Below, piece after piece: positions 1 through 11,800 of a stretch of DNA of 64,000 nucleotides. Each line of letters opens with the position of its first letter. The stretch's first letter is position 1. The stretch lies in the NCBI GenBank assembly GCA_012934845.2, contig WNNJ02003426.1, positions 38,322 to 102,321 on the forward strand, given 5' to 3'. Under the pieces are notes generated by a model. That model did not search any database. It saw nothing but the letters and a program-made list of their open reading frames with translations, and was not told where the DNA came from. A program made the translations under genes and the position numbers. The DNA is from Pomphorhynchus laevis. Lineage: Eukaryota; Acanthocephala; Palaeacanthocephala; Echinorhynchida; Pomphorhynchidae.

Positions 1-750
1 CAGCAGAAAGTAAAGAGCTTTGATGCTCCGACAATATTTTTTACTGCACATTTTCGGGGAAAAATTGTGAAACGTTTTATTGTAATTCTGATGATGATAG
101 CAGGAGCTATCGAAATATAACATTTTTATCAAAAAAAGGATAATTTCTGCTTCTGTTCCTGTAATAACTATATATTTGAAATGGAAGAAGATTATGGGTT
201 TAGTATTTATTATCTTAAATTATTAGTATTTCTTAAATTATTAATAGTGATTAATAAATAATTAATAATTAATCATTCAATTTTAAATGATTATGAGTGA
301 TTAATAGCACAAATGCACGTGTGCGACATAAACAATTCATTAAAAGAAAGTAGTCAAGTATGTCTAAAATAAATTTTACAACTTAAACGAACGTAATTTT
401 CAAACGTATTTTATATTTCTGGTTTCAAAATTAAAATAAGATATTCTGGCATGAATTTTACTGCAGACTAAAAAATCTACATTTTGGAGGGTTAAATTTT
501 ACAATAGATTATTTCAGATCGTGTGTATTTTCTAATCACTGATTTCTTTAAATCTGAGTGTCTATTCTCTAATTAAATATGTAATGTTTTATACTTAAGT
601 AATTTATCAAACGTGCAGATTGACGATTTTGGCAACACAGCGAACCACAATCAATATTTTTCAAATAGCTACTACTGATTAATACGCAAGATGCCAGTCG
701 ATTTAGTATTAAGCTGGCACATATTGCCGATTAGCCTCTTCGAGGAGGCA
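1..750. other. AT-rich non-coding flank
   Basis: No credible coding or RNA gene was found. Around 735-755 a short stretch resembles the tail of the hammerhead-bearing units that follow (a cctcttc...gagg hairpin leading into aaaggaattta), so a remnant of a third upstream unit may end here. Confidence 0.5.
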
Positions 751-751
751 T

Positions 752-1107
752 AAAGGAATTTAGTGCCTGATGAATGGTTAAACTGCAATACGTACTGCCA
801 TGCACAGAGATTATGCAAAATTCCGTCTGATGATTCAGATTAAGGGTAGTTCTGTTTTTCGAGCTTTAGACATTGTTTAAGCGTGCGTTAAGGTGCCTAT
901 GGATGATTATTGAAGTTACGTGACTGATGAGCTTCGTTGGAGCAAAACGCGTCTCCCGTTGTTGAAGTTTGTCATCACGCATATGATGACTGGGTATACG
1001 TAGCGACTTTGAATACTGCGAGAATAATTCGGTTTTATTTCTTGGTCTGATGAAGATATATAGAATGCTGCCTGGTGTTTATGCCTCTTCATGAGGAAAA
1101 CATAGTG
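752..1107 (+). repeat. Hammerhead-bearing tandem unit, copy 1
   Basis: About 355 bp, repeated with a 464-bp offset at 1216. Both copies begin aaaggaatttagtgcctgatg, carry a hammerhead motif near the middle, a gtcatc/gatgac hairpin just after it, and end at a cctcttcatgagg hairpin. A 108-bp linker separates them. The arrangement fits either the pseudo-LTR of a Penelope-like element, a family known to carry hammerhead motifs there, or an animal retrozyme. A Penelope-type reverse transcriptase relic in the same orientation follows at 1.8 kb, which favours the first. Confidence 0.75.
917..959 (+). ncRNA. Type I hammerhead ribozyme motif, decayed copy
   Basis: CTGATGA lies at 924-930, followed by a short stem II (ctt/gag) and AAAAC at 944-948, where the conserved core is GAAAC. 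The invariant G12 position is therefore A. Stem I is formed by 918-923 with 953-958 and has one mismatch. Stem III is the minimal self-complementary ACGCGT type, ending in the GTC cleavage triplet. Loss of G12 predicts no self-cleavage. Confidence 0.7.
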
Positions 1108-1215
1108 ATTTATTTGTGAGTACACTATTGGGTGCCCTAGGGCAGGTGTAACCACAAATTTTATTTTATATATTTGTACACTTTAACGTGTTCCTGTAAA
1201 ACAGCATTTTTATTA

Positions 1216-1572
1216 AAAGGAATTTAGTGCCTGATGCATGGTTAAACCGCAATACGCACTACCATGCACAGAGCTTATGCTAAATTTTCTTTGATGATTC
1301 AGATTAAGGGTAGTTCTGTTTTTCGAGCTTTAAATTCTGTTTAAGAGTGTGTAAAGGTGCCTATGGATGATTATTTAAGTCACGATACTGATGAGCTCCG
1401 TAAGAGCGAAACGCGTCTACCGTTGTTGAAGTTTGTCATCACACATAGGATGACTGGCCATACGTAGCGACTTTGAATATTGCAGAATAATTCGGTTATA
1501 TTTCTTGGTCTGATGAAGATATATAGAATGTTGCCTGGTGTTTATGCCTCTTCATGAGGAAAGCATAGTGAT
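1216..1572 (+). repeat. Hammerhead-bearing tandem unit, copy 2
   Basis: Second unit of the tandem pair, clearly homologous to 752-1107 but with many point differences, so the pair is not new. It ends at the same cctcttcatgagg hairpin and is followed by AT-rich sequence and then the Penelope-like reverse transcriptase relic. Confidence 0.75.
1381..1424 (+). ncRNA. Type I hammerhead ribozyme motif, intact core
   Basis: All conserved core blocks are present: CTGATGA at 1388-1394, stem II ctc/gag with a cgtaa loop closed by G1395-C1407, CGAAAC at 1407-1412, and the cleavage triplet GTC at 1415-1417. Stem III is the very short palindromic ACGCGT form used by minimal hammerheads, which are thought to act as dimers. 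Stem I pairs 1382-1387 with 1418-1423, with one A.C mismatch. Relative to copy 1, the second stem I pair changes from C-G to A-T on both sides, a compensatory pair. Predicted cleavage falls after position 1417. Confidence 0.85.
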
Positions 1573-1799
1573 ATATATATTGTATATAAAAAATATATGT
1601 TTAATATATGTTTATATATTGATTTTAATACTACGATTGATTTTAAATCCATATTTGCTGCTAAATAACTGGACTTCGATCATCAGCTCCATCAGTCTAA
1701 TGTATTAATTTCGAATGTCATTCAGTCGAAATGTTTTAAATAAATTTTAGATTTCAAAATCTCTTTTTCTTTTTTCTGGTTATAATTATTTATTTCATT

Positions 1800-2660
1800 T
1801 AATCTAAATAATCGAGTCCCGATAAAGATGCACCCAGAAGACAGTTATGTCTGCAATCTGAATATATATAAAATTGAAAACAATGAATTAAGGAAAATGC
1901 TATCAAAAGGGTATAATTATAGATTAAATAATAACAATAGAAACAAAATTTACAATTCGTTATATAATAACTTAAATGCTTACTTTGGTGAACTGATTAA
2001 TAGTAAAGCTTAAATGCATCAGAGATAAACATTTGGAAAACTTTATTATTAGATAAAATTAAAAATAAAATGAAAATAACAAACAATTACAAAAGGAAAG
2101 ATAAAATTAATAAAGATATGTATAAAGAACTTACTAAATTAAAGGATAATTATATAATAACAACTATTGATAAAGCTAGTAATAACTTTGTCTTTATATA
2201 TACTATACCTATATTATATTGAATCCAAAATTACATAAAAATCCAATAAAACCTAGGTTCATATGTAGTGCGTTTAAATGTACATTAAAACCACTTTCTG
2301 TCTATATGAATAAAATACTTAAAGTAATTAAATCACACTTCAAAAAATATTGCAAGGTAATCGAAATTAATACTGGTATAAAATACTATTTCAGTATTAA
2401 TTCTACAAAAGAATTTTTAGAATAGACAAAAGGAATAAATTTTCAAAATATAAATACATACGATTTTAGTACGCTTTATACAAATCTAGATTTAGTAGAT
2501 ATTAAAGAAGCGTTAGTAAAATTAATTAAATCTTATATTCGGAAAAAGATATACATATATATGTTATAATAACTATAACGCTTATCTCACAAAAATTAAA
2601 CGAACAAATAAATATAAATATATGGATAATATCAAATTAATAGAGTTCTAAAGTATTTTG
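1800..2660 (+). mobile_element. Penelope-like element, reverse transcriptase relic
   Basis: Conceptual translation shows Penelope-family reverse transcriptase blocks: PKLHKNPIKPRFI near 2222, typical of the finger region, and YDFSTLYTNL near 2460, typical of motif A. An upstream piece at 1828-2010 has the family's N-terminal style (ELRKMLSKGYNY). The copy is heavily broken, with many interruptions. It lies downstream of, and in the same orientation as, the hammerhead units. Confidence 0.75.
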
Positions 2661-2739
2661 ATAAATCAAAATTATTTAGAAATTGGATAAAGTTGGGAGA
2701 TCGTTACATGAAGACGTATCTAACTTATAGTAATTTATT

Positions 2740-3620
2740 TTCTACACAGTTATGAACAAATTCATATTCTATAAAGCTTAAAAACAAGTCAGCTATAATT
2801 GGGCTACTATTACCTCCCATTGGAACACTTTTACTTGTCTAAATATAGATGTCCCTACTTTTAAATAATTTTGTTTTATCAAAATACTTAAGAACTCTAT
2901 TAATTCGATATTATCCATATATTTATATTTATTTGATGGTTTAATTTTCGTAAGATAGGTGCTTTAGTTATTATAACATATATCTTATGCCTATCTATTT
3001 CCTAATATAAGATTAATTAATTTTTCTGTTAAATAATATTTTTTTATTATAATATCTGTTAAAACTAGATTTGTATAAAGCGTACTAAAATCGTATGTAT
3101 TTATATTTTGAAAATTTATTCCTTTTGTCTGTTCTAAAAATTCTTTTGTAGAATTAATACTGAAATAGTGTTTTATACCAGTATTAAGTTTGATTACCCT
3201 AAAATATTTATTATATTTATTAATATTTATTATTATATGAAATCTAATTAATGAATTTTTTCACAAAAGAATTAAATCTTTGAAAATTTATTCCTTTTTT
3301 TTTCGATTTATTTTTTAAAATTTATTCGATGGTGTAATTTTAGTTAGATATGCGTTATAGTTATTATAGCGTTATAGTTATTATGTATATCTTTTCTGAA
3401 AATAATTTATAAAAATTCTTTTGTAGAATTAATACTGAAATAGTATTTTATACCGGTATTAATTTCGATTATCCTAAAATATTTTTTAAGTGTGCTTTAA
3501 TTACTTTAAGTATTTTAATCATATAAACAGAATTGGATTTTAACGTACATTTTAAAACATTACATATGAACATAGGCTTTATTTGATTTTTATGTAATTT
3601 TGGATTTCAATAGGTAAAGT
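2740..3620 (-). mobile_element. Penelope-like element relic, inverted copies
   Basis: The reverse complement of this stretch repeats parts of 2220-2640. Segments 2880-3210 and 3400-3610 both match the finger and motif A region, so at least two fragments are present. Near 2766-2825 the minus strand reads VPMGGNSSPIIADLF, the motif just before the catalytic YxDD region in Penelope reverse transcriptases. The result is a head-to-head arrangement with the plus-strand relic. Broken in many places. Confidence 0.7.
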
Positions 3621-3947
3621 TTTATTATGTTGTTCAACCTTTGACCGTTTCTATACATTATTGAACAGTTACTTGTAATCATTGTTTCTAAACTTAACTC
3701 ACTACGTTCATATGCTTCGTTTACAATTAAATCATTATAAATTACCTCTTTCTTCAATCTATTTTTAGAAAAGTTTCATTAATTAAAATGAATTGTTAAA
3801 TTAATCGTCAAGTAATAGCTATATATTCGATAATTAATTGCTATCTTTTCGATCTGGCTGGGATCTATAGGTATTCAAAAAATAAGCAAGTTCTTTATTA
3901 TGTTTTATTTTTATTTACTAGGTTTTAAATTTTTTAATCATACAAAT

Positions 3948-4170
3948 TAAATAATATTTTTTATTATCGCTAAGCACATTACTGGATTATTTTGTGATTT
4001 TAAATTTATCAAACTTTAAATTTATGCTAAATTTACAAATATATTAAATAATATTTTTATTATCGATAAACACATTTATGGATTACTTTGTGATTTTTAT
4101 TTATTAGACTTTTAATTTATTTTTCTGAAACAATATATCAAATAATATTTTTATTATCGATAAACACAGT
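3948..4170. repeat. Three-copy tandem repeat, about 95 bp
   Basis: The string aaataatatttttattatcg followed by a/gataaacaca recurs at about 3948, 4045 and 4139, each followed by a similar AT-rich stretch. No coding potential. Confidence 0.7.
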
Positions 4171-4250
4171 TCTTGATTGTTTTGAAAAATATAGCTACGT
4201 ATGTACCGTTGAATTACAATTGACGCATCTGCTGTCATGTAAGGGCACTG

Positions 4251-4700
4251 GTTCACTGATTATGAAGCAGCTTTTATGGGTTTAAGTACTACCCCATAAA
4301 AGCTGTATAAAACATGTCAAATTGAAAAATACAACCGTTCACGCTAATGAACAGTTGTATTAATAAACTTTCATTCATTGGCTTTATTCACATTACATTA
4401 TCTGCCGATGGGAAGGGTTGAAGGGGAAGGATGGACGGGGAAATTTTTATTTAAATTTCAAAAACGCAAGATAAACCTGAGAACGAACTACATCTACTTT
4501 CCGTACAATGTGCTCAATGGATCAATAAACTCAAAGAAAAACAAACTTAAAGAAAAGCTAGGTATGTATTTCGCCCTTAATGAACACATCAATAGAATGA
4601 TTGTAACCCAATGGTACCTTAACACACTGGCACAGAATACCCAAAACAATTACGATTAATTTTTACAGCAATATATTATCGAACCCTAATGATTGTAAGA
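4251..4700 (+). repeat. 450-bp tandem repeat, copy 1
   Basis: Starts gttcactgattat, with the next copy starting at 4701. It contains a perfect 12-bp hairpin stem (agcttttatggg/cccataaaagct, 4269-4304), a gttca/tgaac hairpin and a 93-codon open frame at 4378-4659 with no recognised family. The frame is not preserved in copy 2, so I do not treat it as a gene. It is probably a non-autonomous mobile repeat. Confidence 0.65.
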
Positions 4701-5120
4701 GTTCACTGATTATCATACAGTTTTATGGGGTAGTACTTAAATGTGTAAAATTGTAAACTTGTTCACGCTAATGAACAATTGTATTAATGAACTTTCATTC
4801 ATTGGCACCCTTACACACTACTACAACATAGGCACTTATCTGCTGATGGGAAGGGTTGAAGGGAAAATTTTATTTAAATTTCAAAAACGTCAAGATAAAA
4901 CCTGATAACGAATTACATCTACTTGCCTTACAATGTGCTCAATGGACCAATAAACTCAAATAAAAATAAACTGAAAGAAAAGCAAGGTATGTGTTTCTCC
5001 TTTAATGAACTTATCAATAGCGGTAACATGATTTTAACCTAATGGACACCCAAACATATTGGCACAAAAAACCCAAAACAATTAGGATTAATTTGTACGG
5101 CGGTATATCACCGAACCCTA
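4701..5120 (+). repeat. 450-bp tandem repeat, copy 2
   Basis: Homologous to 4251-4700, about 85% identical by eye with small gaps, ending at the same cgaaccctaa. The hairpin near its start is reduced, and its loop reads in the opposite orientation relative to copy 1. Confidence 0.65.
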
Positions 5121-5754
5121 AGTGATATAAACAGAGATTTACGCTTGTAAAATCTGCATCTGATAGAGGTGACAGTAAATCGTAATCAATATAATATTGG
5201 AATATTAAAGGAATATAAAAATTATTAATTAGAAACAGTAATTAACTTATGTTTAGTTAGAAAAGTAGATTTTCAGGTAAATTAGAGTCAACGAAGTGAC
5301 TGTGAGTTACTTGCGAAACAAACTTCTGCTTATATATTCTGTTCAACAAATATCTACTCTCGATTTTACAATATCATATTTTGATTAAAGTTATTTAGGA
5401 ATATTAATTACCAATAAAATCATTTTTATTAAATTGTATGTAATGTAGATTGTGCGGTACGTGACGGGCAAATCTCCCCTTCGAATTTACTTGAATTTGA
5501 AATATTAAACTTTCGAATTTGAAATATTAAAACAATTATTTGACAGAAACTAATTAAATTATTTTTATTAAATTGTATGTTCTTAAGCATAAAGATTAAA
5601 TTCTTTTGTTATCCAAAGATTTGACATAGATCTTTAGGATACACATCGTTTTAATAAACTTGTAAGCACACAAATAAATAATAGTCTGGACAAATACATA
5701 AGCGACATCCACTATTTTCTGTACTGTAGACAACTTTTAATTTTAATAATTGCT
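5121..5754. other. 3' flank of the LRR gene
   Basis: Non-coding. Segments 5390-5480 and 5540-5640 match, in inverted orientation, the 3' flank of the duplicated terminal exons at 53740-53945. A minus-strand AATAAA lies at 5564-5569, about 190 nt past the LRR stop codon, and is a plausible polyadenylation signal. Confidence 0.5.
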
Positions 5755-5848
5755 TTAAGAATTATCAGTACAGTCCAAATTGAAAACTAGTTTATAGTCA
5801 TCTTCACAAGTCCACGTGTCTGTGATTATGTTGAGCTTCAAACAATTT
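5755..5848 (-). CDS. LRR gene terminal exon, C-terminal cap
   Basis: 94 nt from a tgtttag acceptor to a TAA stop. Encodes 30 residues ending in DTWTCEDDYKLVFNLDC plus four residues, with the tryptophan-x-cysteine arrangement typical of LRR C-terminal caps. It joins the previous exon in phase 2. A diverged inverted copy of the same length lies at 53516-53609. Confidence 0.85.
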
Positions 5849-8800
5849 CTAAACAGCGAAAAAATAATGAACAATAAGTTATATATTAACTTACATATGA
5901 CTGGGATCGACAAGATTATTTGCTCTTTGAAACCACCGTTCCAGTGCATAGCTAAACAATTTACAAAAGCCAATATAAAAATGAATTGCAAATTAATACC
6001 TTATATAATGCCTTAAATTTGTTTTGTTTTTCTTAAAAGTTAAGTAATTAAAGATTGTCGATGCAAAATGCATTAAAAATCTTCGAATATTTGGATTTTA
6101 TCGTTATGCTTACAAAGTAAAAAATTATTTACAAGATATGGATTCTGACAGAATTACATCTTCTAAGTATATTATCATACTAATAAATGTGTAACAAACT
6201 CATTTGCCAAATAAAGAAGCCACATTTTAAACTTTATATATAAGCATGTAATACAATGCGTTAGTGAACAGCAAAATAATCAATAACCCACTTTTAAAAA
6301 ATTCAATTGTTTAATAAAATATTTCTAAATTAAACTAATATTTTCATAATTTTAGATTAGCTACAAATTTGTGTATATGGATTAAGAAACATGATTATTG
6401 GACTAACGTGTGCCTAACAGATTTTGCTAACATAATCAAAACATACCTCTTAAGCTTTTCCCCGTTGTAAGGGCAGTTTCTTGTTGTAATCTCACATAGG
6501 CTGGTGATGTAAAGTTGTCTAAACAGTGCAAATATTATTTTTGCTTTCTTCTTATAATATTATATTATAATATTTACATATCGCATTAATAAATGCGGTA
6601 TGATGTGTAAAAAGTGGTTTTAGTATAATAAAAAGGATTTATACGACTTTTGTCAAGATATTTTAACATTAAGATATTGACATTTTTAAGAAACTTTATA
6701 AATTATAAAGAAGTTTTATGTAATTTCTATAAAATTATATTTAAGATTAAGATATTTAAACGTTTTAGTAAAGTATATGTAGTTTCAGTTAAAAAATCCG
6801 ATTTATTCTTTTATTAATTTATTTATGCATATATTAAGTTTTAATTGTTTGAAATCTTCCTCACAAAATGTCTTCATGAAGATCTATGTTTACAATGGAA
6901 AGTTTACTCAGAAAATCTGAAACAGGAAATAAGACTAAAAATACAATATTGAAATATTCCATAAAGCATTACTTACAACACAATAGGAAATAACTGTACA
7001 TCAATAAATAGTTATCAACGATTGGTTTCACAAGTTATACAATTACTGATAAAGTTGTTTCAAGTTCTTAACATTAACGCTTTAATAAACAAATATTTTT
7101 GATTAAATGAAAATCTATAAATTATATTGCTTTTAATATTACAATAGCAAAATAATGAAATAATAACCACATAAACCTTGGATATTAGTGGTAAATTTAA
7201 ACTGAAAATAGAATTTATTATAAAGCATCAATGCTTTATTAAGTTTGTTTGCTTTGTAATACCCCTGGATTAAAGTAACGTTATATTCTGATTTTGAGTT
7301 TATTAATAAATTTAATAGTAAAATTACATAATCCTTAATGTATTGCAATGCACAAAAAAATTTAATTCACAAGCTATTGACTTACAATGAATATAGACAT
7401 TATGTTAATTTATTAATAAATTTAATTATAGTATGAATGTATATGTAATGATGTTAAATTATACAAACTTTTTTAAATTATTAAATTAGTATTTTGTGGT
7501 ATAATTGCATACAATTAAGTATGCTATAAAAGTATGCTACTTTTTTTAAAGTTTGTGTAATTTTTATACTTTTAAACTTATATTTTAAAATTTATATTTT
7601 TAAACTTTTTTAGTATTTTGTGGTATAATCGCATATTATTAAGTATTAATTACTAAATAATATAACATTTTTTAAGAAGATAATGATATGCTATGCTAGT
7701 TAAAAGATTACTAATTTGAGCGAACTAATAGTTCGCTCAAATTTTAATGAATCGACAAACTTTTGACTTACATTGGATATCGACATATAGATGTTGTGAT
7801 TATATTTACTCTTTTTATTCGTCTGTTTTCTCTAATATCACTAAAGCGGAAAATCTGCTTTAAAATTTTAAACCAAAGAGTTAAGTAATAAATTATGTGA
7901 ATTCCATATACACAAATTGTTACATTGATATAAACTATTGAAAAAAGATATCAATATGCGCTATCTTTGAAATAAATAGATACTAAAACATCGACGGTTA
8001 ATGTTTATAACAGAATGTTATATAATATTTTATCATGTAAAGTAAAATAAAGACAATTAAAACAACCCAGTAGCCATATTTAGATCGTTTTCGATTATTT
8101 AGCTGAACCTACTATTATTCGATTTCATAAATAAATCACAGAGTAGATAATTTGTTGGGTTTTCTTTGGTAATTTGCATTAATTACTTCAAATTAATAAA
8201 AAATTAATTTGCAATAAAAACTCGATATAATTAAACAATAAGTAAAATAATTAAACTACTTAAGTTCCCGTCTAATTCGTTTAATTGGCCATTTCAACTT
8301 GTTACCTTTAGAAAAATTTTAATTTTGTAATATTTAACATTAAAATTTAATATTTAGACAACTAAATTACTTATACATTACATTTTGTGTAAATATACAA
8401 TTTATATATTAGATATTATATTAATATTTAAGTAAAATCAAAATTCAATTTTAAAGCTTTAAATTACGCAAAATCAAAATTATAGTTGAATAAATTAGAA
8501 ATTATGATGTGTTAAGATCAAAGTCTTAATTGGTTAGTCAAAATAGAATTTAATAATAATGTTATTATTAATAATGTTATTTTAAACCAATTATTGTTGT
8601 AAACTTCACAAATGAACCCGAAATTTAATCTTACATTAAATGTACATTCCACGGTGAACTGATATAAATGTCAATTCGAAGTAGATCTGAATTTGCTAGT
8701 ATTCTATAATACAATAAATAATGACATTCTAAAAGTGTTACTTTATACAGCTTTCGTAATTGTGCATTAACACCAATGTCGTATCGTTCTATATTCTTTA

Positions 8801-11800
8801 GCGGGTTATTACTTAGATCCCTATAAATGTAATCGGAAGCAAAAATGAAACAATGAAGTTGAATTTGTTAGTAATTTGTCAATGTGCAAGTTTGCATACA
8901 CAGAACACATACGAAGATATCATATCCACAATGATTTGTAGTAACATAGCATATTTTACCTTCGAATATCTCAGTTTGAAATTTCACATGGAAATTTCAA
9001 TTTTATTTTGGTTTTTTTCTTCAAAACGTAAAAGATGATATGTGCTTCTTGTTACAGAATCATCAACTGCTACAGAAAAGAAATACTGTAGAATTCTGAA
9101 TTAAGACTAAATGGGATTCGAAGTTTATCTTAATGATTGATCTAGATTAACGAGAAAAGAAAAACGTTTAAACCGACTAGAGAAACGTTTAAACAGAGAA
9201 AAGACAAAATGTCTTTGACATGGCTAATGACTCCGAAGTTTGTCAATCTCCGTCAAGTACATCTTTGAAAGATTGTGTCATCATTGGCAAGAACATCACA
9301 GATCATTCAAATACAAAAGATTATAAAAACAGATTTTAAAATGTTGAATCAAAATTTTGTAATGCGAATTTGGTATCTAATTGCCTTTTATAGATATAAA
9401 TAACTTGTGAATTATTACTAACTTGATATTTAATATCTTAAATAATAACTTAATAACTTTAATAGCTTAATGACGACTACATTATTAAAAGAATACCGAC
9501 AAGTCTAGAAAATTTTAATTTTTTCATCAAATTTACTAATTATTTATTATTAACGTTTCCTTAGCTTGGGTTTAACAGTGGTATCGATAGGAAATCTTGA
9601 TAGTAAATTACAATTTTTAAATCTTTTTATCTGTTTTATCTCGACCGTATCTTTACTTTAAAGAATATCAAACAATTCAATTTCTACTTGAAACTGCTAT
9701 TTCCACAAAATGTAAAACTGGTCTGACGATCAATTTACTTTTGTAGAATAAGCGATTAATTTTCATTAATAAAAATTTAATAATTTATTAAATTATTAAT
9801 TTTTATAATTTTATATTTCATTAATTAAACAAAGTTTCCATAGTATGGATCTAACAGTGGTATCGATGAGAAATCTTGAAACTAAATCATAAAGAGATTT
9901 TCAAATTATAACAAACTATTTTTTATTTTTATTCTTTAATTCATTAAAGACCAAAACTGGAAACTAAGCATTCCCTCGACGTATTAGATACATTCTTTAG
10001 AATAAATCAATTAAAGCGAATATTGAGAAATCGAAAATTATAAAATTTCTTAAGGAAAACCATACTCGCCGTTTAGACAAGCCTATGACTGAATAATCAC
10101 CCTCTAGAATCCTGTAAGAACTACACCTACTTAGGTATTCTTCTTTCATCCATACTCGCCGTTTAGACAAGCTATGACTGAATAATCACCCTCTAGAATC
10201 CTGTAAGAACTACACCTACTTAGGTATTCTTCTTTCATCCAGATGGTCATTCTAACTTCATCCTGACAGCAAAGCATCTAAAGTTACAATTGCGACCTCT
10301 ACGCTTCCAACATTGGTTCACTCTCATTCGAAAGTGCTATCCGCTATTTCCGTACCATTGGCATCTTGGCGCAAATCGACAGATGTCAATGAAGATTTGT
10401 TAAGCACGTTATAGGTGTGTCTCCTACATCTTCTTCTACTGCAATAGAACCGATTTCAAAACTACAACCTTGTTCCGTATTTCTTTGTAATTTCCACCAT
10501 CTTCCTCGAACATGTGAATTTTGCTATAACCTCCAAAACCTTGAAGTAAAATTATCTTTACTCGACCCAGACATATACCTGACCCCTGCATTCATTCAAA
10601 TCAATTGACGAAATCCACGGACGCAAAAGCTCCCTCTTACTTGGAGAGTCTCTCTTCATGGGTACCATGATAAATTTTGCTCCATCCGTATCCAAATTAA
10701 TACCTGCACATCCCTTTGCCTCAAATCATGTAATTCCTTGTTTCACTTGTTTGACTGACACCATCTTTCAAAGATGTACTTGACGGAGATTGACAAACTT
10801 CGGAGTCATTAGCCATGTCAAAGACATTTTGTCTTTTCTCTGTTTTAATGTATATTTGGTGTTTTTATTTAGTTTAGCCTAATATCGAGAGACAACGAGG
10901 AAAATAAATTATCTCTATATTATTACTTTAAAGACAAATCAAACAATTTAATTTCTACTTGAAACTGCTATTTCCACAAAACTTAAATTGGTTTGACGAT
11001 CAATTATTTTACTTAATCGCTTATTTTACTTTTGTAAAAAAGGGATTAATTTTCATTAATAAAACTTTTATAATTTATTAAATTATTAATTTTTATAATT
11101 TTAAATTTCATTAATTAAACAAAGTTTCCTTAGCTTGGGTCTAACAGTGATATCGATGGGAAATCGTGATAGTAAATCATAAAAAGATTGTTTCAAATTA
11201 TAACTAACTTTTTTTAATTTTAATCTTTAATTCATTAATTAAGATCTAATTAATATAACGATTAATATTTATCAAAGTCGTTTATACTGTAGGTCTTTCT
11301 TGCATTTTTATATCTAAAATAATGATTGGGTGTAGTTAAAATACAAAATCATAAAATTGTAAGATACCACAGACAAAGTACATAATGATTTATACATAAT
11401 AAACACAAAATGTAGTTAAGCATATCTTTTGAAATTTAAACCAAACATGCTAATGCGAATCTGGTGTCTTATTTTAAATCAATTAAGCTTGTATTATTGA
11501 CACAATATTGATTAGTCTTGAAATTTTCAACATAAAACCGATTGGTAAAATATATTTAAAACACTTGATTGTTGATGTTGAACTATAAAATTTGTATCTT
11601 GATTATTATTAACCCGATATTTAATTACTTTATATAATATCAAGTAATAACTTCATACTTAATCGTAATATCCGTTATTAATGACGGTAACATGATTGAC
11701 ACAATATAAACAAGATAAATATTTTAAAGAAAAATTTATCTTTTTTAATATTATTTAAAATCAGCAAATATAACTTACAATTCTTCCAGTAATGTCATTA

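Larger units (their letters stand above)
9191..10845. mobile_element. LINE-remnant element between 90-bp inverted repeats
   Basis: Segments 9191-9280 and 10756-10845 are near-perfect inverted repeats with only a few differences. The interior holds AT-rich sequence and a LINE-like coding remnant at 10061-10700. The repeats could be terminal repeats of a fold-back element or the product of an inverted duplication. No convincing target-site duplication was seen. Confidence 0.55.

Noticed and set aside
916-1155. 79-codon minus-strand open frame
   Set aside because: It runs antisense through the hammerhead-bearing tandem unit and is not conserved in the second unit.
4378-4659. 93-codon open frame in the 450-bp repeat
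   Set aside because: Not preserved in the tandem copy, no recognised motif, and no signal of a host gene.
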